64,000 nucleotides of DNA, taken from contig NC_027860.1 in the NCBI RefSeq assembly GCF_000187245.1, forward strand, positions 1 to 64,000, written 5' to 3'. Each line of letters opens with the position of its first letter. Positions within the stretch are counted from its first letter, which is position 1. This document shows, piece after piece, positions 55,599-64,000 of this stretch. The notes under the pieces are model-generated. The model worked only from the letters and a program-made list of their open reading frames with translations, was not told the origin of the DNA and ran no database searches. The position numbers were made by a program, and so were the translations under genes. Source of the DNA: Ogataea parapolymorpha DL-1. Taxonomy: Eukaryota; Ascomycota; Pichiomycetes; Pichiales; Pichiaceae.

Positions 55599-58500
55599 TT
55601 AGTTCGCACTGGTTCTTGCTCCGGAACCAGATTTAATCAACTCTAGCGTCTCCTCGGAGATGTCCACCTCGGGAAGAGCGATCTCGCCCTTGCGTGGAGG
55701 TGGCAGGAATCCGATCTTGACCAGATAGCTCACGTACTTCGCCAGCACGTCCATTGTGACCCCAGCACCGGCAGAGCGGTCCTCGCCAGTAAGTTTAGCA
55801 TCGGCAACCAGGCTTTCCACAGCGTTTTTGTCACACAGTTCTGGAGCCTTGGTGTCCTGAGGCAAGTTATCGAGGACAAAGTGCAGCAGTGGATACAGAG
55901 CGTTGTCCCTTCCCTCGTCAACCACGTAACGCTCCAGCGACTTGGTCCATTGCAAGTAGTCGGCCCGCTTGACGTCGTAGCCAAACTTTTGCAACGCTCC
56001 AAGCATCTCATTGAATCTGATACGCGGATGGCCGGTCACGTGAACAACAGGAAGGGTAGTAGCCGATGGCGGGTGCAGAGCAGCAGCCACGACAACGCGC
56101 GCAACGTGGTCCACAGGAACGGTGTTGACGTTATTGGAGATATCTGGGTACTCGCCGACCTCAACACAACCCTTGAGCATTCTTAACAGGAAGTCGTCCG
56201 TGTTGGCAGCACCGGTCTGGGAGAAGCCCTGAACATAGCCTGGTCTGATAACCGCGCCTCTGAGTCCCTTCTGGCCGGCCTTTCTGATGATATACTCTGC
56301 AGCCCATTTCGACTGGCCGTATCCCGTGCCGAGTCCCTTGGCTGCTCCCATCAGGTCATCATCCTCTGGAATGCCGCTCTTTCCTTCGTCCACAAGCCTG
56401 TCCGAGAGAGAGACGTAGTGAGGAACGTCGATCGTCGATGTCGACGACACAAACGTGAACACCTTTGGTTTGCCCTCTGCACACAGATCCATCACATTGA
56501 GTGTGGAAATGACATTGGCGTCGCGAAGCTTGGAATATGGGTACACCCAGTGGACGAGAGCTCCATTGTGGATTATCACGTCAACGTTGGCGACAAGCTG
56601 CTTCCATTGCTCCTCGTTGCCAAAGTGAGGCTTGTCAAGGTCGCCCAGAACCACCTTGATGCTCTGGATCCACTTGTCGTTCCAGATGCCGTAGGTTTTG
56701 CCGGTCTTGACGAGTCTCTGAATAGCAGCCGTCTCGTCCTTGGCGCGAACGTGAGCCCAGACCTTGATATCTAGGTTTCTGCTTAGCAGGTCACGCAGAA
56801 TGAACGATCCCAGGAAACCAGTGCATCCGGTAACAAAAACGTTCAAAGGCTGCGAGAAGTCGAGAGCGTTTCTAGTAGGATAGCTCTTCAGGCTCTGAGA
56901 CAGTTTTTTTTGCGTCTTCGAAGTAGTCAACGGTCTCGTCCTTGGTCTCAGAAACGGCATTGTTCTTGCCGTCGGCGAGCTCAAAACCGTCGTCCTTCTT
57001 CAGACTATCAATTTCTGCTGCAAATGCAGCAAGGGTTGGGTGTTTGAAAATGGCTCCGAGCGGGATATCGACGGCAAGCTGTTTTCTCAACTCAAAAATC
57101 ATCCGCGTGGCCAGGATCGAGTGTCCACCCAGGTCAAAGAACGAGTCGTCCGGCTGCACGGTAGCCGGCTTGTTTGGCAGCACTGAGAGCCACACGTCTC
57201 TAATTTTGGCCTCTGTCTCGGTGAACTCGACGTCGGCAACATCTTTCGACGACAACCGAGCAACAACAGCCAGCTGTGCCGTGTCGGGGAATGGTAGCTT
57301 AGGCTTGTCGACCTTGCCGTTTGGATTCAGTGGCAGCTTGGCCATTGGCACCACCAGCGACGGAATTGCATAATTAGCCAGTCTCTTCTTCAAATGGGCC
57401 TTCAAATCCTTGATCAGCTCCCGGTACACCACTAGACCCTTGACAATAGGATCGTCGAGGTCGTCCACGTCCTGTGACGCGCTCTTGAACTTTTCGAGTT
57501 CTGGCGACGTTCTAGGAACAATGTACGACACCAACGTAGGCTCCTCGTTTTTGTCTCTTCTGACAAGAGTCACATTCTGTCTAACCAGCGGATGCTGCGA
57601 AATATGCGTGTCGATTTCGCCCAGCTCAATTCTGAAACCTCTTATCTTCACCTGGTCGTCAGCACGGCCACAGCATTCGCAGTTTCCGTCCGGTAGGTAT
57701 CTTCCCAAATCGCCTGTCCGATACAGTCTGTCTCTAGGGCCAAACCAGACCTGTCTCCAGGGCTCGCCTCGGTCGAGCTCCTTGTCCTTGGCAATGAACT
57801 TGTCCGGCGAAGTGTACCAGTTGGTGACGAACTTCTGCTTGTTGAGCTCGTCGTTGTTTCTGTAGCCTTCAGCCAGACCAGCAGCACGGACGTATATCTC
57901 GCCAACCTCACCAACACCACAGGTCTGTGTTCTGTCGTTTCTGTTCACCACCAATAGCTGCACGTTCAACATACCCTTACCGGCAGGCATAACGTCCTTC
58001 TGATTGGCCAGGAACAGCGAGTCCTGCTCTCTGGATGGGACCTCAAAGTACGACACCGCACGCTGCGTCTCGGTGGTACCGTACATGTTGACAATGGCAC
58101 AGTTTCTGGCCAAAGTCTGCAGCCGCAGACAGTCGCGCTTGGTGAGAATGTCGCCGACAAAGAACGCATGGTGCAACGTAGGGAACTCGGCAACGGCCTG
58201 CGCAGTCAGCAGCTGGCCCATGGCTGGTGTGAGGTGTGTCACGGTAGCACCGTGCCGCGACATCCACTCGGCCAGCTTACCTGGGGTTCCGATATCGTCT
58301 GCCGTGGGCACCAGCAGCGTGGCGCCCAAAAATAGCGGCGTGAACATATCTCTCTGGATTGGGTCGTGCGCAATGCCCGAGAGCATCGTGAACTTGTCTT
58401 TTTCGCTGAGATGGAAAGTTTCAGCCATCCACGGGAAATAGTATGCCAGCGAGAAGTGTCTTCCCAAAACACCCTTAGGGATGCCTTCGGACCCAGAGGT

Positions 58501-59730
58501 GAAGGAAAGTGTAGGGTTTGAGTCTGGCCCGACTATGACACCCGTTCTTTGGGACTTGTACTGCTGGTAGTCCTCGAGGACGTCTGGCTGGCCACCAATG
58601 ACAACACCGTCATCAAGGATCTCCAGAGCTGGAATACGGGTCACTACCTTGAGCTCCTTCTCAATGTAGTCCTCGACAAGTTGCGAGATCTCGCCTGCTT
58701 TCTTTATTCCAATGATACCCTGTGGATTGGCGACCTGCAAATAGATAGTCTGTCTGGCTGGTGGATAGGCAGGATCTATCACAGAAAAGGTGGCGCCCGC
58801 CTTGAGCACACCAATGACGGCCACCATCAGGTCGACGCCTCTGTACGCATAGATCATCACGACGTCACCTCTTTTGATGCCTGTTTGCACCAGATAGTGC
58901 CCGACAACATTAGAGGCCTCGTTGATCTGTCTGTACGTGAACACACGGTCTTTGGCTCCCGGCTGCAAGAACGACGCTGTCTCCACCACACACGTTCTGT
59001 CCGGGTGTTTATCGGCGTTGTCGCTAAAAATATCCTGGATCGCTCCTCTGTAGTTGCTCCAGTCCAGGTCGACAGTAGGGTCTGGAAGCACCGACTTCTG
59101 CGACTCGGTGACCAGACTGACCTTCGAGATGGCCGTTTCTGGGTGCTCAGACACGCTTTGCAAAAACTGGTTGAATTGGTCGCCCATGATTTCGATTCTG
59201 CGCTGAGAGTAGAGCAGAGAGTTGTAGTAGAAGCTCAAAGAAAGCTCCTCTCCGGATTTGTGCAAAAAAACGGCAATGTCTCTCACAGAGCCTGGAACCG
59301 AGGTTGAAAGCTGTTCGTTTTCGTGGGCGTACTGGAAAGAAACGGTAAACAACGCAGGAGGGGACTCTAAACCCTTGGATTTCTGGAAGTAGGCAGCGAT
59401 GTCTTCAAGCGGCACAAGATTTTTAGTGCCGATATCGTAGGTCTCTGCCACCTGGCGAGAAAACTCTTTGAACGAGAGGGCCGGATCAATAGAAAGTCTG
59501 ACAATAAAGGCCTCTCCGGCTGGCGTGTTTGTGGCCACGACAATATCGTCGTCTCCGGTAAGTCTGTACACTAAAACCATCCAAGTAGCCAGGAGGTCCT
59601 GGAATGAGGCGGCCGTCTTCAGGGGCACAGACAGCCTGGACTCCACAATCTTGCCGGTGGTTGGTCTGTTGAAATCCAGTGGCACAACATTGAGCGTTGG
59701 GGTGTCGAGCTTGGTTGTCCAGTACTCCAT
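55599..59730 (-). CDS. LYS2: Alpha-aminoadipate reductase Lys2, interrupted by a one-base frameshift
   Basis: The first frame (59730 to the stop at 56872) holds the condensation-like N-terminus, the adenylation domain (core [11 protein letters not shown]) and the carrier domain with the phosphopantetheine serine in D-L-G-G-H-S-I. The second frame (to 55599) starts the reductase: [12 protein letters not shown]. They overlap out of frame. An eight-A run (56904-56911, gene strand) is the likely site: the downstream frame is reached if one A is skipped. The total would be about 1376 residues (1392 in Saccharomyces). The ATG at 59730 (M-E-Y-W-T-T) is chosen by homology; 59 more codons upstream are not conserved. 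Lys2 reduces alpha-aminoadipate in lysine biosynthesis. A sequencing error is the simplest reading. Confidence 0.92.
56904..56911 (-). other. A8 homopolymer at the LYS2 frameshift
   Basis: Eight consecutive A on the coding strand within G-A-C-G-C-A8-C-T-G. Reading through gives D-A-K-K-T and a stop 17 codons later; seven A would join the carrier and reductase frames directly. Confidence 0.8.
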
Positions 59731-59852
59731 GACTCTTTGATGAAAAAACGGTGGATGAAATTTAATGCGTAAATTCGCTCTGTCACAAGAAAACGCGGGT
59801 CGAAAAACACATCCAAAAAGAATTACCAGAGAACATCGGTGGATTAATTGCC

Positions 59853-61598
59853 ATGTCGCAGCGGAAATTGCAACAGTAAGTAGCCGGCACCGCGCTGAAC
59901 TAACCAATTAGAGAGATAGACAGAGTATTCAAGAAAGTGAAGGAAGGGCTCGAGGAGTTCGACTTCATCTACGACAAGCTCCAGAGCTGCGACCAGCAGT
60001 CGCAGAAGGAGAAGTTGGAGAACGATTTGAAGAAGGAGATCAAGAAATTGCAACGACACAGAGAGCAGATCAAGACCTGGATGTCTGGAAATGAAGTGAA
60101 GGACAAAAAACAGCTCATAGAGCACCGTCGACTCATAGAGCACGAGATGGAGAGATTCAAGGAGGTGGAGAAAATCATGAAGACCAAGGCGTTTTCGAAC
60201 GAGGCTCTCGCGTCCACAGACGTCACGTTGGACCCAAGACAGCGCGAGAAGCTGGAGTGTGCCGAATTCATCCAGTCGATGATCGAGGAGCTCGACCGCC
60301 AGGATGAGAGCATCGAGGCACAGATCGACCAGATCACGAGCTCGCTCAAGAAGAAAAAGTCCGACGCCTCCAAACAGACACAGATCGACGCGCTCAGCGA
60401 GCAGCTCGAGCGCCACAAGTGGCACGTGGGGAAACTGGAGACGATTTTGCGGCTGCTCGAAAACGACAACCTCGAGGTCGACCAGATCAACGACATCAAG
60501 GAGGACATCGAATACTACGTGCAGTCGAACCAGGACAGCTCGTTTGTTGAAGATGACACGTTCTACGACGAGCTTGGACTTGACGAGCTGGAAGAAGGTT
60601 TCCGTGTTGTTCAGGCTGGCCATGACGACGACGACGACGACGACCGCGACGACAAGGAGTCCAAACCCACAACCAGAAAGTCCAGCACCAGCACACAGAG
60701 TATGCTTCCAACAACGTCCTCAACTAGCCAGGGTCCTGCTCCCGACCATTTGCACCACGTTCCACCTCTAGCTGCCACAGCAGCTCCATCTAGTCGGATA
60801 CCGTCTGCCAGCCACCAGCTACCACAGCTGTCCCAAAACAGCCAGACAAGCTCTCCTCTTGTGCGGGCTGCTAACCTCACACCCGCAGCGTCCAGTTCGA
60901 CGACGCCAAAGCTTAAATACGCCTCCGTGGTGAGCACAGGACTGCCTGCTGCAGACAAAGGCCGGGCTTCTCCGTCGGTCTCCACGGGACTACCTCATCC
61001 AGCAGACAGCACCAGGGAAAGCACTGCTTCTCCACAGCAATTTTCCTTCCTCGACGCATCCAACTACACACATCTGCCCGAAGGAATAAGAGACTATGTG
61101 AGCTGTCTGGAGGCAGCTAAGACGCGCCATGAAAGTGCTGAAAAACGCAGTCTGGAAACCATCTTCCCGCAGCTGGAGTCGTCACTGCTCAATTGTCCCG
61201 ACTCCTACGACTCTGACAAGCCTCGCAATTACCAGCCGACCAACCAGTTCACCACCCAAACGTGTTTTCCGCAGGAGCCGGCTGTGGAAATCACGGGCTC
61301 GACTAAGCTCTTGCAGAAGCTGAAGATCGACACTCTGGCCTACTGCTTCTACTACCACAACATCAAATACAAGAGCCCGTTCACAACAATCAACAACCTC
61401 AATAGTCCGGGCGACGATTATCTCCAGTACATTGCTGCCAACGAGTTTATCCGGCGTGGATGGAAATATCATAAAGAATTGAAGACGTGGTTCCTCAAAG
61501 ACGGTGACGAGTGGAAAATGTTTGACTATAAGGATTCCTGGTCAGTGAAGAGCCAGCCGGGATTCAGCTTTGAACCCCAACAGGAGCAGACTCTGTAA
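59853..61598 (+). CDS. NOT5: CCR4-NOT complex subunit Not5, 36-nt intron
   Basis: Exons 59853-59875 and 59912-61598, 569 residues. Splicing produces [16 protein letters not shown], the Not3/Not5 start; without it a stop follows at codon 9. The N-terminal coiled-coil Not3 domain spans about 1-235 ([11 protein letters not shown]), followed by an acidic run of Asp residues, a Ser/Thr/Pro-rich linker, and the C-terminal NOT-box domain with [12 protein letters not shown], the form found in Not5. It links codon optimality and the ribosomal E site to deadenylation. Confidence 0.94.
59876..59911 (+). other. Spliceosomal intron, 36 nt, in NOT5
   Basis: Donor GTAAGT, branch AACTAAC with branch A at nt 28, acceptor TAG 8 nt later. 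Length is a multiple of three but retention gives a stop at the donor. Confidence 0.88.
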
Positions 61599-61629
61599 TA
61601 TATCAGATGTACCATTATCTATAAGTCTA

Positions 61630-62127
61630 TTAAGAGCATTCTTTTTGTAGAAAAACCTCACTGAAATGCTTACACTGTCTATAGCACTCCTCAAAGCCGT
61701 CGCGACCGCCGTAGTACGGGTCGTCCACTATTTTCTCCAGCTTTGGATCCTCCTTCCAGTCGCCAAAAAGACACACCCTGGCCTTACTGCCCGAAGGACG
61801 CTTGTGCTCAAGAGAACGAAGATTGTAGTTGTCCATACAGAGAATGTAGTCAAAGTCGTGGAAATGCTGCGGTTTGATTTGCTGGGCACGATGGTTGATA
61901 GGAACGTTGTGCGCTTCACATGTAGCCACAGTTCTCTGGTCCGGAGTTTCTCCCAGATGATAAGAATGGGTGCCAAAGGAGTCCACCTTGGTGATGACTG
62001 AGCTGAGCCCTTTCTGCTCTACGAGCTGCGAAAAAACCGCCTCCGCCATAGGCGAGCGACAACTGCTGGTTAGCTGGCCAATAGCGTGTACTTACATGTT
62101 TCCTGTGCAAACGAAGGCCACCTTCAT
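61630..62127 (-). CDS. LTP1: Low-molecular-weight protein tyrosine phosphatase Ltp1, 33-nt intron
   Basis: Exons 62096-62127 and 61630-62062, 154 residues. Splicing rebuilds the P-loop: V-C-T-G-N-I-C-R-S-P-M-A-E with nucleophile C7, C12 and R13. Without it the frame stops right after codon 11. The general-acid aspartate lies in D-D-P-Y-Y-G-G. Length and order fit the LMW-PTP family (about 157). Tandem with RTT103, 47 bp apart. Confidence 0.95.
62063..62095 (-). other. Spliceosomal intron, 33 nt, in LTP1
   Basis: Donor GTAAGT at 62095, branch AGCTAAC with branch A at nt 26, acceptor CAG 7 nt later. It splits an Ile codon (AT|T) inside the catalytic P-loop. Confidence 0.88.
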
Positions 62128-62174
62128 GTAAAGCTAAATAAATAAAAAATTATTCGTCGATCGACGCGTCGTAT
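62128..62174 (-). promoter_or_regulatory. LTP1 promoter with overlapping palindromes and an MCB core
   Basis: CGTCGATCGACG (62155-62166) and CGACGCGTCG (62162-62171) are overlapping perfect palindromes; the second contains ACGCGT, the MluI cell-cycle box. The gap is only 47 bp, so the sites abut the RTT103 stop. Confidence 0.35.
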
Positions 62175-63257
62175 TTATTGCAATTTGCTCAGCAGAGCAT
62201 TGAGATCTACATTAACAGGAATCTCCTGGCGTTTGGCAGGCGGCTCTTCCTCGTCCTCTGGAGCGGACCGTTTGCTTTCGGCCGTAAAGCTGGAGATGAA
62301 ATCCGAAGGAGTCTCGTAGGTGGGAACATCGTTGTCCTGTGCTTCATCTCCATTACCGTAGCTAGGAATCTCATCCCCATTGCTGTAGCCAGGCACATCC
62401 TCCTCGTCCTCGTCACCTTTGTATGTGGGAAGCTCTTCGTCGTCATCGTCGTTATTGAGGGTGTTCTCGATCTCTGTCTTACGCTGTTGAGCAGAATTTT
62501 TGATCGAATCCAATTTCTCCAGTTTCGTTTGATCGAGGTTTATCCAGTCTCGCTGGACCTGAATTAGAGATTCGAGACTAGCGATGAGTTTTTCTCTCAA
62601 CTCTGTCTGGTTTTTGATGCTAGTTTCCAACGCTTCGCTGCCTTTCACAAGCCCTTCCAGTTGACCGACCAGGATGTGCGGTTCAGGAAGATTTTCCGCT
62701 TTTAAGGTGCTCTGGTACGTTTCCGAGAGACTGGCAAATTTTGTGCTTGTGGCAGAGGATATCTGTTTTAAATGGTCATACTGAAGAGCCGCCTCGATCA
62801 GTTCTGAAGGACATTTCTGATAAGCAGCAGGCTCCGTCTGATGAGTTTTGTGCTGCGCGAGGGTCTGTGCCGGTTGCTGTCCTATGAGGTTCATTAGCTT
62901 ATTCACGTAATCGCTGGGATAGATATTTCTATCTTTCCAGACCTGGAGAACTTTAAGGAACTTGGGTCTGTCTGCACCTGGATTAATCTGTTGGAGCACT
63001 TGTGGGAGCACTTTCTTAAATCCCTCCGTGAAGCCTGCGTTTCTGGGATCTTTGCGGCTCAATTGGACAATGTCGTTGGCCAAGTAGAATAATGTTAATT
63101 TGTTTGGCTGAGACGTTATTTCCTTGACCCACAGATCCACAATGGTGGAAGCCTCCCGATAATGAAACATAATCCATTGTGAGGTCGTCTGGATGCTTTG
63201 CTGCGTGGGAACCAGCGCTGCAAGCTTGACTTTGGCACGATCCACGGAAAAGCTCAT
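62175..63257 (-). CDS. RTT103: CTD-interacting protein Rtt103 (CID domain)
   Basis: A 360-residue protein with an N-terminal RNA polymerase II CTD-interaction domain (about 1-135): S-Q-W-I-M-F-H, L-T-L-F-Y-L-A-N-D-I-V-Q-L-S-R-K and V-L-Q-V-W-K-D-R-N-I-Y, typical of Rtt103. A coiled-coil segment follows (about 160-280), then an acidic tail with tandem P-x-Y motifs (L-P-T-Y, V-P-G-Y, I-P-S-Y, V-P-T-Y). It binds Ser2-phosphorylated CTD and takes part in termination with Rat1. Length is close to 409 in Saccharomyces. Confidence 0.93.
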   Translation of the reverse strand: MSFSVDRAKVKLAALVPTQQSIQTTSQWIMFHYREASTIVDLWVKEITSQPNKLTLFYLANDIVQLSRKDPRNAGFTEGFKKVLPQVLQQINPGADRPKFLKVLQVWKDRNIYPSDYVNKLMNLIGQQPAQTLAQHKTHQTEPAAYQKCPSELIEAALQYDHLKQISSATSTKFASLSETYQSTLKAENLPEPHILVGQLEGLVKGSEALETSIKNQTELREKLIASLESLIQVQRDWINLDQTKLEKLDSIKNSAQQRKTEIENTLNNDDDDEELPTYKGDEDEEDVPGYSNGDEIPSYGNGDEAQDNDVPTYETPSDFISSFTAESKRSAPEDEEEPPAKRQEIPVNVDLNALLSKLQ

Positions 63258-63713
63258 AAATAAATGCTGAATATTTTTTTGGTTCTGAGCCCTAGAATAT
63301 AATAAGACGCGGTAGCAAATTGCGGTGTCCGTATGGAAGTGCGGACGTTAGGCAATGGAGCCGCCAAGCAGACATCACAAGAATTGTTTCAGCTTTGCAA
63401 CGGTGGCTCCGAAAGCAGGTACCACGATGACAGTTCGCAATTAACCACAGATCTGCTAAAAATCAAAACTCACCCAGGTCCACCGGTGTGGAAATCTCTA
63501 GCACAGCCAGATCATACCGTGCTATTCAGCTGACTGAGTTCGGTGTCTTCATCCAATTCTCTCCCCCACCTATGGATATCTTCCTGCTTATTTGCGTCTC
63601 CTGCTTCTTGCCCAAACATGCTACCAAATGTTTCTCTACACCTGTGCACCAGAATATATCCAAATAAACTCTTGCTCACTTTGAACAACACACAGAAAAC
63701 AAGTGCTACAACG
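63258..63713. other. Intergenic region upstream of CLC1
   Basis: 456 bp, long for the core half of the window. A GC-rich segment at about 63309-63365 can fold: GTCCG/CGGAC with a 10-nt loop, enclosed by a GCGGT/GCCGC pairing. No tRNA or snoRNA boxes fit convincingly, and the 66-codon frame here has no family. It holds both divergent promoters. Confidence 0.35.
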
Positions 63714-64000
63714 ATGGCAGACAAGTTCCCCGAATTAGAAGGCATTGACGGCACCGACGTGGCCGACAGCGGAGACTTTCTGAAGCGCGAAAAGGAACTT
63801 TTGGGCAACGAATTCGCAACGGAACAAGACAAGATCGCAGAGGATGACGACGATTTCGACGATTTTAAGAGCCAATTCCCTGAGGTGTCAACTAATGCCA
63901 ATGACGTTGCTCCTGAGGTAGAGAGCGAGGAGGAACCAAAGGAGGCCATTTTTGAGGAGCCAGTGACCAACAAGTTTGCTAATCTGAATCTGGAAGAGAG
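63714..64000 (+). CDS. CLC1: Clathrin light chain Clc1, partial at window end
   Basis: The first 95 codons of a clathrin light chain. M-A-D-K-F-P-E-L-E, then D-F-L-K-R-E-K-E-L-L-G-N-E-F and an acidic E-D-D-D-D-F-D-D-F with F-P-E-V match the Clc1 N-terminal regulatory region and its conserved D-F-L-K-R-E. The heavy-chain-binding helix lies beyond the window. It regulates clathrin coats at the Golgi and plasma membrane. Confidence 0.93.
   Translation, partial: MADKFPELEGIDGTDVADSGDFLKREKELLGNEFATEQDKIAEDDDDFDDFKSQFPEVSTNANDVAPEVESEEEPKEAIFEEPVTNKFANLNLEE

Noticed and set aside
56872..56984. Programmed ribosomal frameshift in LYS2
   Set aside because: No known yeast +1 heptamer is present and Lys2 is not frameshifted in other fungi; homopolymer error or mutation is simpler.
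59937..61598. NOT5 starting at an internal codon near 59937
   Set aside because: It would drop the highly conserved first 28 residues, which a 36-nt intron restores exactly.
1..64000. CRISPR arrays, rRNA operons, prokaryotic promoters or ribosome-binding sites
   Set aside because: The genes are eukaryotic, with spliceosomal introns; no such elements are present.

Overview
The window looks like a chromosome arm of a budding yeast (Saccharomycotina), most likely a methylotrophic Pichiaceae species of the Ogataea type. Reasons: compact, mostly intronless genes; the peroxisomal co-receptor PEX20; a D-amino-acid oxidase ending in the peroxisomal signal SKL; and CUG codons at positions that are leucine in every Rpt2, which argues against the CUG-Ser and CUG-Ala clades. 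Genus is an inference; no marker gene was compared.

Left part (about 1-34.4 kb) is an accessory nutrient and nitrogen island. It holds a decayed Dal5-type permease, two sugar-porter-like transporters, one intact Dal5-type permease and one Hol1-like transporter; two FAD amine oxidases; a D-amino-acid oxidase; two paralogous acetamidase-type amidases; three zinc alcohol dehydrogenases of the ADH6/cinnamyl type; three transcription factors (two Zn2Cys6, one C2H2); and two Och1-like mannosyltransferases flanking a small membrane ORF. Several promoters carry GATA (AGATAA) clusters, the signature of nitrogen catabolite repression. An amidase and an amine oxidase share a 14-bp MADS/Mcm1-like element. 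All three ADH promoters carry the same 7-mer in the same orientation, and both mannosyltransferase promoters carry repeated CCGGAAAC. Inferred logic: amides, amines and D-amino acids are imported and stripped of nitrogen, and the ADHs reduce the aldehydes produced. A 3.3-kb stretch (11.1-14.4 kb) has no recognisable gene.

Right part (about 34.5-64 kb) is conserved core genome, very tightly packed: PEX20, MAD2, BET4, CTK2, a divergent transaldolase, RPT2, PTC1, a CCC2-type copper ATPase, SDH1, RPC25, RPT1, PUF6, DBR1, POL32, TFB3, LYS2, NOT5, LTP1, RTT103 and the start of CLC1. Several neighbours are separated by 0-50 bp.

Two observations stand out. First, six genes contain introns of only 32-37 nt with uniform geometry (GTRAGT donor, branch A at nt 25-29, 6-8 nt to the acceptor); each is required to restore a conserved N-terminus or zinc finger, and in BET4 and RPT2 the intron directly follows the ATG. 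Second, LYS2 is interrupted by a one-base frameshift in an A8 run between its carrier-protein and reductase domains.
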